Assembly: GCA_964617875.1 (NCBI GenBank)
Contig: CAZUAI010000113.1
Coordinates: forward strand, 1-13,960
Source: CAZMVY01 sp964617875
Lineage (GTDB): Bacteria; Planctomycetota; Phycisphaerae; UBA1845; PWPN01
Direction of reading: 5' to 3'
Length of the DNA: 13,960 bases
Positions 1 through 6,614 of this stretch are shown piece by piece. Every line of letters starts with the position of its first letter. Within the stretch, counting starts at the first letter, position 1. The position numbers were made by a program, and so were the translations under genes. The notes under the pieces were generated by a model, which saw only the letters and a list, made by a program, of their open reading frames with translations, made no database searches and was not told where the DNA came from.

Positions 1-241
1 CTGGCGCTATCGCCAGCCGCTTTGACGCCGGCCGCGTGCGAAGGTTGGGCTAAGCCGGCGTGCATTCCCGGCGAGACCCAGTGGTGCCCGGCACCGTAGG
101 CGGACACCGCGGACGTCGGAAAGCCGTTCGCCCCGCTTGTTTGCGCCCGTTGATTTCTCGCGGCGGGTTTTTCAACTCGCTACTCACGGCTTTGATCGCG
201 CAATTCCGAACGCGCGACTCTGGATCGGCAGCGCTTCCGCC
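1..241. other. Mostly non-coding left edge, possible end of an unseen gene
   Basis: No convincing complete gene is visible here. Three plus-strand frames are open from the window edge, to stops at 23-25, 51-53 and 97-99. A minus-strand frame starting at 64 is open to the edge. Any of these could be a gene fragment, and too little is visible to choose. Positions 1-16 form a perfect 6-bp hairpin, CTGGCG-CTAT-CGCCAG, without a T-run directly after it. The minus-strand amidase gene ends at 242, so this stretch is its downstream flank. Confidence 0.5.
146..172 (+). terminator. Weak candidate terminator
   Basis: CCCG (146-149) can pair with CGGG (164-167) across a 14-nt loop, and five T residues follow at 168-172. 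An alternative pairing is CCCGC (132-136) with GCGGG (163-167). The stem is short and the loop large. It would suit a plus-strand gene ending near the left edge, convergent with the amidase gene. Confidence 0.25.
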
Positions 242-1183
242 TCAGCGGGCGAAGTAGTTGCCGATCCCGTCGGCGATCGCCATGGCGATCGCGGCGCGGT
301 ACTCGGGGGAGTTCAGCCGGCGGGCGTCGGCGGTGTTGGTGAGGAAGCCGCACTCGACGAGAACCGCCGGGCGCGAGTGGCCGTCGCAGACGCGAAGGCG
401 CTTGTGCTGCATTCCGTTGCATTCGACGCCGGACTTAAGCAGGGCCGCTTCGATGCTGCGGGCCGCCTGCTCGCTGTCGGACGACGCCGTCCGACCGACA
501 TAGATCGTCGCCCCGGCTGCGTCGGCACGCGTGGCGCTGTCGACGTGAATCGACACGAAGAGATCGGCGCGCGCCTGCTCGGCGATCGCGCAGCGATCGT
601 CCAGCTCGACGAACGTATCGCCCTTCCGCGTCATGATGACCTTGGCCTGCCGCTGGGAGAGATACCGCGCCAGGTTCCTCGCGATGTCGAGGACGATGTC
701 GCTCTCCGGAAGGGGCGAACGACCGCGCCCGAGCGTGCCGGGATCCTTGCCCCCGTGTCCCGCGTCCACCACGATAGTCGCGTGGATCGGGCCGCCCGGC
801 TTCGGCGGCGGCGGCCCCGGCGGCGGCTGCGTCGGCATCAGCCGCTGCAACTCCCAGCGCACCAGGGGCTCGCGCGCGGCCAGCACATACACTTTGCCAT
901 TCTGGTAGAACGCGTTGCCGGGCTGGCCGAGCTTCTGGCCGTCCACGTAGATGTAGCCGTCGGCCCCCGTGAAGATCGTGACGTTGCGCCGGCCGTCGGT
1001 CATCGTAACGCCGAGCGGTCCCTGCTGGGTGACGCGCATCCGCAGACGCCCGGCGAAGTCCTCCGCCGACCAGTATGTCAGGGGGGCATCACGGCCGAGC
1101 TTCGTGGCTTGCTCGGCACAACCCGACGCGGCCAGCAGGAACAGGGCAAGGAAAGGCAGGATACAGCGTGTTCGCGAGTCCAT
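242..1183 (-). CDS. N-acetylmuramoyl-L-alanine amidase, lipoprotein
   Basis: A zinc amidase of the AmiC/CwlD type (Amidase_3). This family cleaves the bond between MurNAc and L-alanine in peptidoglycan during cell separation or wall turnover. The 313-aa product has a lipoprotein signal with a lipobox ending LAASGC (Cys22), so it should be membrane-anchored outside the cytoplasm. Residues 35-115 form a small beta-rich domain, possibly substrate-binding. A proline-rich linker (about 117-132) follows, then the catalytic domain from 135. The visible zinc ligands are His143 (DAGHGG), Glu160 and His213 (SIHVDS), and the catalytic Glu277 lies in VECGFLTN. The frame is open upstream to 1336, but the start at 1183 is chosen because GGAGG sits 11 nt upstream and the signal peptide begins there. 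It is transcribed divergently from the aldo/keto reductase. The family call is firm; the precise wall role is not known. Confidence 0.93.
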   Translation of the reverse strand: MDSRTRCILPFLALFLLAASGCAEQATKLGRDAPLTYWSAEDFAGRLRMRVTQQGPLGVTMTDGRRNVTIFTGADGYIYVDGQKLGQPGNAFYQNGKVYVLAAREPLVRWELQRLMPTQPPPGPPPPKPGGPIHATIVVDAGHGGKDPGTLGRGRSPLPESDIVLDIARNLARYLSQRQAKVIMTRKGDTFVELDDRCAIAEQARADLFVSIHVDSATRADAAGATIYVGRTASSDSEQAARSIEAALLKSGVECNGMQHKRLRVCDGHSRPAVLVECGFLTNTADARRLNSPEYRAAIAMAIADGIGNYFAR

Positions 1184-1206
1184 TCGCAGCAGGACCTCCG
1201 TCGTCG

Positions 1207-1234
1207 ATGGTAGGGGCAACCGGCCGGATGTCAA
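1207..1234 (-). promoter_or_regulatory. Candidate sigma70-like promoter for the amidase
   Basis: On the minus strand a perfect TTGACA (1229-1234) is followed after 16 bp by TACCAT (1207-1212), which matches four of six -10 positions. Transcription would start near 1200, directly at the GGAGG ribosome-binding site (1195-1199), leaving a leader of only about 17 nt. The perfect -35 stands out in this GC-rich gap, but the short leader is a reason for caution. Confidence 0.35.
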
Positions 1235-1325
1235 CCCCTCGTAGATCATCGGCTTGCCGTATGCCCGCGCCTTGAGAATAATTGTCGGGTCGGTGAATCG
1301 TACCGGGCAAACGAGGGAACCTGCA

Positions 1326-2252
1326 ATGTCGGACAAAATGGATCGTCGTCAGTTCATCGGTTCGGTGATCGCCGGTGGGATCGCGGGGAAACTCGTCGGA
1401 ATGGCCGGCTGCTCCCGGGAGCAGAAAGGCGGCGGGCCGACGACCGCTCCGGCCGCCGTCGTGGTCCCGGCGACGAAGCGGCCCGTGACCGACCTCGTGC
1501 CGCTCGGCAAGACGGGGCTTGCGACGACCCGCCTCGGCATGGGGACCGGAATGCGGGGCTGGAACCACCAGTCCAATCAGACCCGGCTCGGCATGGAGGC
1601 CCTGACCAATCTCTTTCGCCACCTGTACGACCGCGGTTTGCGGTACATTGACCTCGCGGACCAGTATGGCTCGCACGTGTACCTCCGGAACGCCATGAAG
1701 TTCATCCCCCGCGACAAGCTGACCATCGTCACAAAGACGGTCAGCCACGACGCTGACGGCGTCCGGAAGGACCTGGAGCGATTCCGTCAGGAACTGGGCA
1801 CGGATTACATCGACGTCGTGCTCCTGCACTGCATGACCGACGGCAAGTGGCCCGAGAAGCTCAAGGGCCCGATGGACGTCCTCAGCGAGGCGAAGCAGAA
1901 GGGCGTGATCCGGGCGCACGGCTGCTCCTGCCATACACTCCCGGCGATCCAGACCGCCGCGGCCACGCCGTGGGTCGAGGTCGATCTGGCCCGGTTCAAC
2001 CCGCGGGGCGTGAAGATGGACGGGTCGCCGGAGCAGGTCGCGGCGGTGCTCGATCAGTTTCACGCCCGCGGCGCCGGCGTGCTCGGCATGAAGATCCTGG
2101 GCGAGGGGACGTTCAAGGACGACGACGCGATCAACGAGTCGCTCCGGTTCGTCCTGGGCCACGAGTGCGTCGATGCCTTCTGCATCGGGTTCGAGAAGCC
2201 GGAAGAGGTGGACGACATTCTCAAGCGGTGTGAGCAGATCCTCGCCGCCTAG
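1326..2252 (+). CDS. Tat-exported aldo/keto reductase
   Basis: An aldo/keto reductase, a TIM-barrel enzyme that reduces carbonyls with NAD(P)H. The 308-aa product carries a twin-arginine leader (DRRQFIGSV, residues 6-14) followed by a glycine-rich hydrophobic stretch. A possible lipobox, GMAGC, places Cys29 as an anchored residue. A Thr/Pro/Ala linker leads to the barrel at about 54. The catalytic tetrad is complete: Asp109 and Tyr114 (DLADQYG), Lys137 (IVTK) and His168 (LLHCM). The start at 1326 is preceded by GAGGGAA and lies just before the leader; a second ATG at 1338 has no better site. It is divergent from the amidase and lies 62 bp upstream of the VWA gene. Tat leaders on NAD(P)-dependent oxidoreductases are common in Planctomycetota. 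The substrate cannot be read from the sequence. Confidence 0.92.
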   Translation: MSDKMDRRQFIGSVIAGGIAGKLVGMAGCSREQKGGGPTTAPAAVVVPATKRPVTDLVPLGKTGLATTRLGMGTGMRGWNHQSNQTRLGMEALTNLFRHLYDRGLRYIDLADQYGSHVYLRNAMKFIPRDKLTIVTKTVSHDADGVRKDLERFRQELGTDYIDVVLLHCMTDGKWPEKLKGPMDVLSEAKQKGVIRAHGCSCHTLPAIQTAAATPWVEVDLARFNPRGVKMDGSPEQVAAVLDQFHARGAGVLGMKILGEGTFKDDDAINESLRFVLGHECVDAFCIGFEKPEEVDDILKRCEQILAA

Positions 2253-2259
2253 GTCGTCG

Positions 2260-2307
2260 GGCCGGCTCCGGCCGTCCCGTTCCTGCACCGCGCCGGGCCC
2301 CGCCCGG
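2260..2307 (+). other. Two tandem hairpins before the VWA gene
   Basis: The gap between the reductase stop and the VWA start holds two hairpins. The first is GGCCG-GCTC-CGGCC (2260-2273). The second is CCGGGC-CCC-GCCCGG (2293-2307), a perfect 6-bp G/C stem ending 7 nt before the ATG. Neither is followed by a T-run, so they are not classical terminators. The second lies where a ribosome-binding site would normally be. Confidence 0.45.
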
Positions 2308-2314
2308 ACGAACG

Positions 2315-4753
2315 ATGGACAGCGTCTCGTTCGATTTCGAGCCTTGGGACCTGGCGGAGTATCTGACGCCGCTTGTCGGGTTGCTGCTGCTTGCGGAGTG
2401 GTTCCGCTGGGTGTGGCGCGGCCGTGGCGCGGGGCGCATTTGGCGAATCGCCGCCGGAGCGGCCGCCCTGGTCGTGATCGCTGTCGCATTCGCCGTCCGG
2501 TACCGGGGGACATCGGCCGCCTCGTCCGGCCAGCCCGGCGCCGCGTCCGCGTTCGGGGCCACCTGGAGCGTGGCCGCGATCGGCGTCTTCGCCCTGCTCT
2601 GGGCCGTCCGCTCCTACCGCTCGACGACACGCCCCCTGGATCCGCGGGAACGCCGGCTGTTCCTGTCGCTGCGGTGCGCCGCCGTGGTCGCGGTCCTGCT
2701 TGTCTTGGCACGGCCGGTGTTGCGGTGGACGCGGTTCGTCGAAGACCGCGGGGCCATCGCCATGTTGCTTGACGATTCCCGCTCGATGACGATCCGTGAC
2801 GTCGCCGGCGGCCCGGGCCCGGCCCGGTCCCGGGTGGAGCAGGTCCGGCAGTTGCTTCGCGACAACGACCTTACGATCGAACGGATCCGCCGCAGCAAGG
2901 ACCTCCACACGTTCCTCTTCGACTCGGCGCTGCGGGAAGATCGCCCCGAGCACGTGGCCGGCGCCGGGCAGGCCACCGCGCTCGCAGCCGCCGTGCAGGA
3001 GGCGTCTCGGCGTCTCGCGGCCGACAACCGCCGCCTCGTCGGGGTGCTCGTCCTGAGCGACGGCCGCGAGAACTTCTCGGCGGCCGACCCGCTGGCCGTC
3101 GCCGACGAACTGGCCGAGGCGGGCATCGCGATCTGGGCCGTGGGGCTCGGCAGCGAACTCCCGGCGGGCCGGACGCGCGGCCTGACGGCTCAGCGGCTCG
3201 TCGCGCCGCCCCGCGTGTCCATGTTGAACCGGTTGGACGTCCGCGGCGAAGTTCTGGCTCTTGGCCTCGCGGGCCGCCCCGTTGCGGTTGAACTGCTCTT
3301 CGACGACGGCGCGGTCGCGACGACGATCCTCACGCCGACCGGCCCTCGCGAGGTGCTTCAGGCCAACCTCGCCTTCACGCCGCAGGTGGCGGGCCTGCAT
3401 AAGCTTACGATGAAGGCCACGGCCGGCGATCTCGAGCCCGACCGCCGTACGGTGACGATGTCCCAGTTCATCCATGTCGCGAAGGACCACATCCAGGTCC
3501 TTTACGTGGACCGGCCGCGTTACGAGCGGGCGGCGATCGCGCGCTCACTCGAAGCCGCACGGGAAATCCGGCTGATGAAGGCCCAGGTGGGGAAGTACCG
3601 CGGCGTTGTGATGAACCGGTTGCCGCGCCGCCTGGAAGAATGGCTTTCGTACGATGTCTTCTTCCTCGGCGATGCGCCCGAGGGCGCCGTGTCCACCTCG
3701 GAACTCGAGACGTTGCGGGACCTTGTCATCGAACACGGGCGCGGGTTGCTTGTGCTCCCCGTGGAAGGCGGCCTCGTCGGCGGGACGTCCGTCAGGGCCG
3801 CCCTGGCCAAGGTGCTTCCGATGGCCACGGCGCCCCGGATCGCCGAGCCGAAGGAGTTCCCGATCACGCCGACGAAGATCGGTCTGCTGCACCCCATCTG
3901 CCGATTCGCCGGCACGCCCGACGGCACGAAGAAGCTGTGGTCGCTGCTGCCGCCGGTACCGCCGGTCGTGCTCTTCCGGGATCCCAAGCCCGCGGCCCTC
4001 GTTCTGCTTGCCACGCCGGCCGAACAGCCGGTTCTCCTCGTTCAGGAGGCCGGCCGGGGCCGTTCGGCGGCGTTAGCGTTGGATTCGACCTGGCGGTGGC
4101 CGCTGGAGGCCGAACCGGGGCGCGACGTACACGCCCGGTTCTGGCGGCAACTGGTCCTCTGGCTTGCGAACCGCCGGCCCGCCGTCTGGGTCACGACAAA
4201 CCAGCCGCGCTACCAGCTCGCCCGCCTGGCCGCGAAGACCGAATCGGTGATCGTCGAGGCGGGCATCGAACTCGCCGCCGCGGACGACTCGCCGAGGGCG
4301 GTTACGCTGACCGGCGAGATTGCCGGGCCCGGCGGCCTGCGGCAGCCGCTGGCCTTTGTGCCCCGCGGCAAGCGTTACGAAGCGCGGCCGACGCTCGAAC
4401 GCGACGGCGAATACCGGGTTGAGGTGACGGCGATGATCGACGGCGCGCCGGCGGAGCCTGCCCGTGCGGCGATCACCGTCGAATCGCCCGACATCGAGTT
4501 GCAGGAGCCGACGGCCGACTTCGAGCTTCTGCGTCAGATGGCCGCGCGGACGGAGGCCGCCGGCGGTGCGTTTGCCACCGCGCAACATGCCGGCGGGCTC
4601 CTGGAGCGGATCCTCGCCGGCGAGCACACGACGCGCCGGCCGGTGACGTCGGTGACGAACCTGACCGAACGTTCGAAGTGGCCGCTCTTCCTCATTATCG
4701 CCGCCCTGCTCATCGCCGAATGGGTCATGCGAAAGCGCCGCGGCCTGGCGTAG
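2315..4753 (+). CDS. Membrane protein with VWA and amidotransferase-like domains
   Basis: A large membrane protein of 812 aa. Four hydrophobic segments are visible near residues 15-30, 43-63, 84-100 and 115-134. A von Willebrand factor A domain follows with a complete metal-ion-dependent adhesion site: Asp153, Ser155 and Ser157 in DDSRS, Thr221 and Asp249 (LSDG). Residues 390-620 resemble the class I glutamine-amidotransferase-like fold often fused to VWA domains in Planctomycetota, ending in the typical FWRQLVLWLANR. The only cysteines there and upstream (Cys121, Cys529) are not in a nucleophile-elbow context, so this domain is probably non-enzymatic. A beta-rich region precedes a last membrane segment (about 788-804) and a basic tail. 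Relatives are usually encoded near MoxR ATPase and DUF58/BatA genes; none is present here. No clear Shine-Dalgarno precedes the ATG. Role unknown, possibly surface or periplasmic protein assembly. Confidence 0.88.
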   Translation: MDSVSFDFEPWDLAEYLTPLVGLLLLAEWFRWVWRGRGAGRIWRIAAGAAALVVIAVAFAVRYRGTSAASSGQPGAASAFGATWSVAAIGVFALLWAVRSYRSTTRPLDPRERRLFLSLRCAAVVAVLLVLARPVLRWTRFVEDRGAIAMLLDDSRSMTIRDVAGGPGPARSRVEQVRQLLRDNDLTIERIRRSKDLHTFLFDSALREDRPEHVAGAGQATALAAAVQEASRRLAADNRRLVGVLVLSDGRENFSAADPLAVADELAEAGIAIWAVGLGSELPAGRTRGLTAQRLVAPPRVSMLNRLDVRGEVLALGLAGRPVAVELLFDDGAVATTILTPTGPREVLQANLAFTPQVAGLHKLTMKATAGDLEPDRRTVTMSQFIHVAKDHIQVLYVDRPRYERAAIARSLEAAREIRLMKAQVGKYRGVVMNRLPRRLEEWLSYDVFFLGDAPEGAVSTSELETLRDLVIEHGRGLLVLPVEGGLVGGTSVRAALAKVLPMATAPRIAEPKEFPITPTKIGLLHPICRFAGTPDGTKKLWSLLPPVPPVVLFRDPKPAALVLLATPAEQPVLLVQEAGRGRSAALALDSTWRWPLEAEPGRDVHARFWRQLVLWLANRRPAVWVTTNQPRYQLARLAAKTESVIVEAGIELAAADDSPRAVTLTGEIAGPGGLRQPLAFVPRGKRYEARPTLERDGEYRVEVTAMIDGAPAEPARAAITVESPDIELQEPTADFELLRQMAARTEAAGGAFATAQHAGGLLERILAGEHTTRRPVTSVTNLTERSKWPLFLIIAALLIAEWVMRKRRGLA

Positions 4754-5003
4754 CCGGTCATTGCGTGCCGCCACGACGTGGAAACAGGAAGGCGGAGATG
4801 CGAGAGGGCGAGAAAGGGCACCGGAGCCTGCGAGCCTTGTTTCGTCATTCGGGCCTCGCCATTCACCATCCCCGGCGACCTGTGCGGGCGGACCTCGGCG
4901 GCTCCGGGCTTCGCCACTTGCCGCCGGCGGGCCGATGGGGTAAACGTGGGGCCTTGTCGCGGGACGTGAAGCCCGGATGGAACATACGGACAAGGAGACC
5001 AAC
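4754..5003 (+). other. 250-bp leader upstream of rhaB, no gene seen
   Basis: Small open frames here do not look like proteins. The segment begins with a purine-rich tract (about 4779-4818) ending in AAAGGGCACC. Next are two imperfect copies of one octamer, CGTCATTC (4843-4850) and CGCCATTC (4857-4864). A stem-loop pairs CGGCGGC (4896-4902) with GCCGCCG (4920-4926), and the smaller hairpin GGC-TTC-GCC lies inside its loop. The rhaB ribosome-binding site AAGGAG is at 4992-4997. No confident promoter boxes are visible. The length and structure suit a regulatory leader, but it matches no riboswitch class I recognise. Confidence 0.4.
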
Positions 5004-6494
5004 ATGCCCGGTACGCATTTCGTCGCGTTTGACCTCGGGGCCGAGAGCGGCCGTACGATCCTCGGCACGATCAGCAAGTCGAAGCTGGCGCTCGAACAGG
5101 TCAGCCGGTTCCCCAACGGGCCGGTGCGGATCGGCGACTCGCTCCACTGGGACGTGCTTCGGCTCTTCGACGAAATCAAGCGCGGCCTCGCGACGGTCGT
5201 TCGCGACCGCCGGATCACGCCGTCCGGCATCGGACTCGACACGTGGGGCGTCGACTTCGGCCTGCTTGGCCGCGGCGATGTCCTGCTGGGGAACCCGCAC
5301 CACTACCGCGACCCGCGCACGAACGGCATGGTGGAGAAGGCGTTCAAGATCGTGTCCCGCGAGAAGATCTTCGGCTGGACCGGCATCCAGTTCATGCAGC
5401 TCAACTCGCTCTTCCAGCTCCTGGCGATGCGGATGGCCAAGTCGCCTCTGCTGGACGTGGCCGAGACGTTCCTGACGATTCCGGACCTGTTCAACTTCTG
5501 GCTGACCGGCAGGAAGGTGTGCGAGTTCTCGAACGCCACCACGACGCAGCTCTACGACCCGCGTGCCAGGGGTTGGGCGAAGCCGCTCTTCAAGAAGCTC
5601 GACCTGCCCTTCGGCATCATGCCGAAGATCGTCGCTCCCGGCACGGTGCTGGGTGGGCTGCGGCCTTCGATCCGCGACGAGGCAGGCGTGGGCAAGGCGA
5701 AGATTCCGGTCATCGCCCCGGCCTGCCACGACACGGGCTCGGCGGTCGCCGCCGTCCCGGCCGAGAAAGGCTCGAACTGGGCCTACCTGAGTTCCGGCAC
5801 GTGGTCGCTCATGGGCATGGAGGTGCCCAGGCCGATCATCGACGCCCGCTCGCTCCGCTACAACTTCACGAACGAGGGCGGCGTCGCGGGCACGTTCCGG
5901 TTCCTCAAGAACATCATGGGCCTGTGGCTCGTGCAGGAATGCCGCCGCACGTGGGAGCGCGCCGGCCGTGCGTACAACTACGACCAGCTCAGCAGGATGG
6001 CCGCCGCCGCGAAGCCGTTCGCGAACTGGGTGAACGTGGACGACCCGTCGTTCCTCGCTCCGGGCGACATGCCCGCGCGGATCGCCGCCTTCTGCAAGCG
6101 GACGGGGCAGCGGGCCCCGTCGGACGCCGGCGCCTTCGTCCGCTGCGCCCTGGAAAGCCTGGCGATGAAGTACCGCTACGTTGCCGAATGCCTCGAGGAA
6201 TGCACGGGTCTTCGCATCGACGTCATTCACGTTGTCGGCGGCGGCTCGCAGAACAAGCTGCTTTGCCAGATGACCGCCGACGCGACCGGCCGGACGGTGG
6301 TCACCGGTCCCGTCGAGGCGACGGCGGCGGGCAACGTGATCGTGCAGGCCATCGCCACGGGCGTTCTGAAGGACCTGGCGGCGGCGAGGGCCCTGGTCCG
6401 CAAGTCGTTCGACACGGAGACGTACAAGCCGCGGAACACGGCGGCGTGGGAGCTTCCGTATGCGAAGCTCCAGAAGCACCTTTGTGGCGCGTAG
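5004..6494 (+). CDS. rhaB: Rhamnulokinase
   Basis: A FGGY-family kinase that phosphorylates L-rhamnulose to L-rhamnulose-1-phosphate with ATP in cytoplasmic rhamnose catabolism. The 496-aa product has the usual length. Family-specific stretches include the N-terminal phosphate-binding FDLGAESGR (9-17), GLDTWGVDFGLL (77-88), GNPHHYRD (96-103), TGIQFMQLNSLFQLL (126-140), HDTGSAVAAVP (242-252) with the likely catalytic base Asp243, SSGTWSLMGME (263-273) and the C-terminal ATP-binding VVGGGSQNKLLCQ. An upstream in-frame ATG at 4977 exists, but 5004 is chosen because AAGGAG sits 6 nt before it and the family N-terminus begins there. A PfkB kinase follows 120 bp downstream. No rhamnose isomerase, aldolase, transporter or regulator is in the window. 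A related deoxy-ketose substrate such as fuculose cannot be fully excluded. Confidence 0.95.
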   Translation: MPGTHFVAFDLGAESGRTILGTISKSKLALEQVSRFPNGPVRIGDSLHWDVLRLFDEIKRGLATVVRDRRITPSGIGLDTWGVDFGLLGRGDVLLGNPHHYRDPRTNGMVEKAFKIVSREKIFGWTGIQFMQLNSLFQLLAMRMAKSPLLDVAETFLTIPDLFNFWLTGRKVCEFSNATTTQLYDPRARGWAKPLFKKLDLPFGIMPKIVAPGTVLGGLRPSIRDEAGVGKAKIPVIAPACHDTGSAVAAVPAEKGSNWAYLSSGTWSLMGMEVPRPIIDARSLRYNFTNEGGVAGTFRFLKNIMGLWLVQECRRTWERAGRAYNYDQLSRMAAAAKPFANWVNVDDPSFLAPGDMPARIAAFCKRTGQRAPSDAGAFVRCALESLAMKYRYVAECLEECTGLRIDVIHVVGGGSQNKLLCQMTADATGRTVVTGPVEATAAGNVIVQAIATGVLKDLAAARALVRKSFDTETYKPRNTAAWELPYAKLQKHLCGA

Positions 6495-6555
6495 GGCCCG
6501 GCGTTGCATATCGCAGCGTCAGGAACGCGGAAACGTGAAAGCGTGAAAAAGCGGC

Positions 6556-6576
6556 AAAGGCACCTGCGGTGTTTTT
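6556..6576 (+). terminator. Terminator-like hairpin after rhaB
   Basis: CACC (6561-6564) pairs with GGTG (6568-6571) across a TGC loop. The stem can be extended through two G-U pairs into AAA (6556-6558) pairing with TTT (6574-6576). Five T residues run from 6572 to 6576. The GC core is only 4 bp, so this is a weak terminator or attenuator rather than a strong stop. It lies 61 nt after the rhaB stop. Confidence 0.4.
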
Positions 6577-6584
6577 CAGCGTAG

Positions 6585-6602
6585 CCGCGCAGCAATGCGC
6601 GG
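6585..6602 (+). promoter_or_regulatory. Hairpin overlapping the kinase ribosome-binding site
   Basis: A perfect 7-bp stem, CCGCGCA with TGCGCGG, closes a four-base GCAA loop (GNRA type). Its 3' arm includes 6601-6602, the first two bases of the GGGGAG ribosome-binding site (6601-6606) of the kinase gene starting at 6615. Folding would partly hide that site. The structure is read directly from the sequence; a regulatory role is inference. Confidence 0.5.
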
Positions 6603-6614
6603 GGAGTCCTGCCT

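Noticed and set aside
137..1213. Long plus-strand open frame opposite the amidase
   Set aside because: It is antisense to a clear amidase gene with all catalytic residues; its Arg/Gly/Val-rich, low-complexity product is typical of high-GC shadow frames.
1272..1299. TTGAGA followed by TGAATC upstream of the reductase
   Set aside because: Both boxes match the sigma70 consensus only partly, and the A/T content is too low to call a promoter.
1089..2711. 540-aa minus-strand open frame across the reductase and VWA start
   Set aside because: It lies opposite the aldo/keto reductase and the VWA N-terminus, has no recognisable motif, and has Arg-rich composition.
4771..4781. Palindrome CCACGACGTGG after the VWA stop
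   Set aside because: A one-base loop cannot form a real hairpin and no T-run follows, so it is not a terminator.
4778..4969. Short plus-strand frame in the rhaB leader
   Set aside because: Its composition is not protein-like, there is no ribosome-binding site, and it is interrupted by the stem-loop region.
4863..6509. 548-aa minus-strand open frame opposite rhaB
   Set aside because: RhaB has family motifs throughout; the antisense product is Arg/Ala/Val-rich with no domain.
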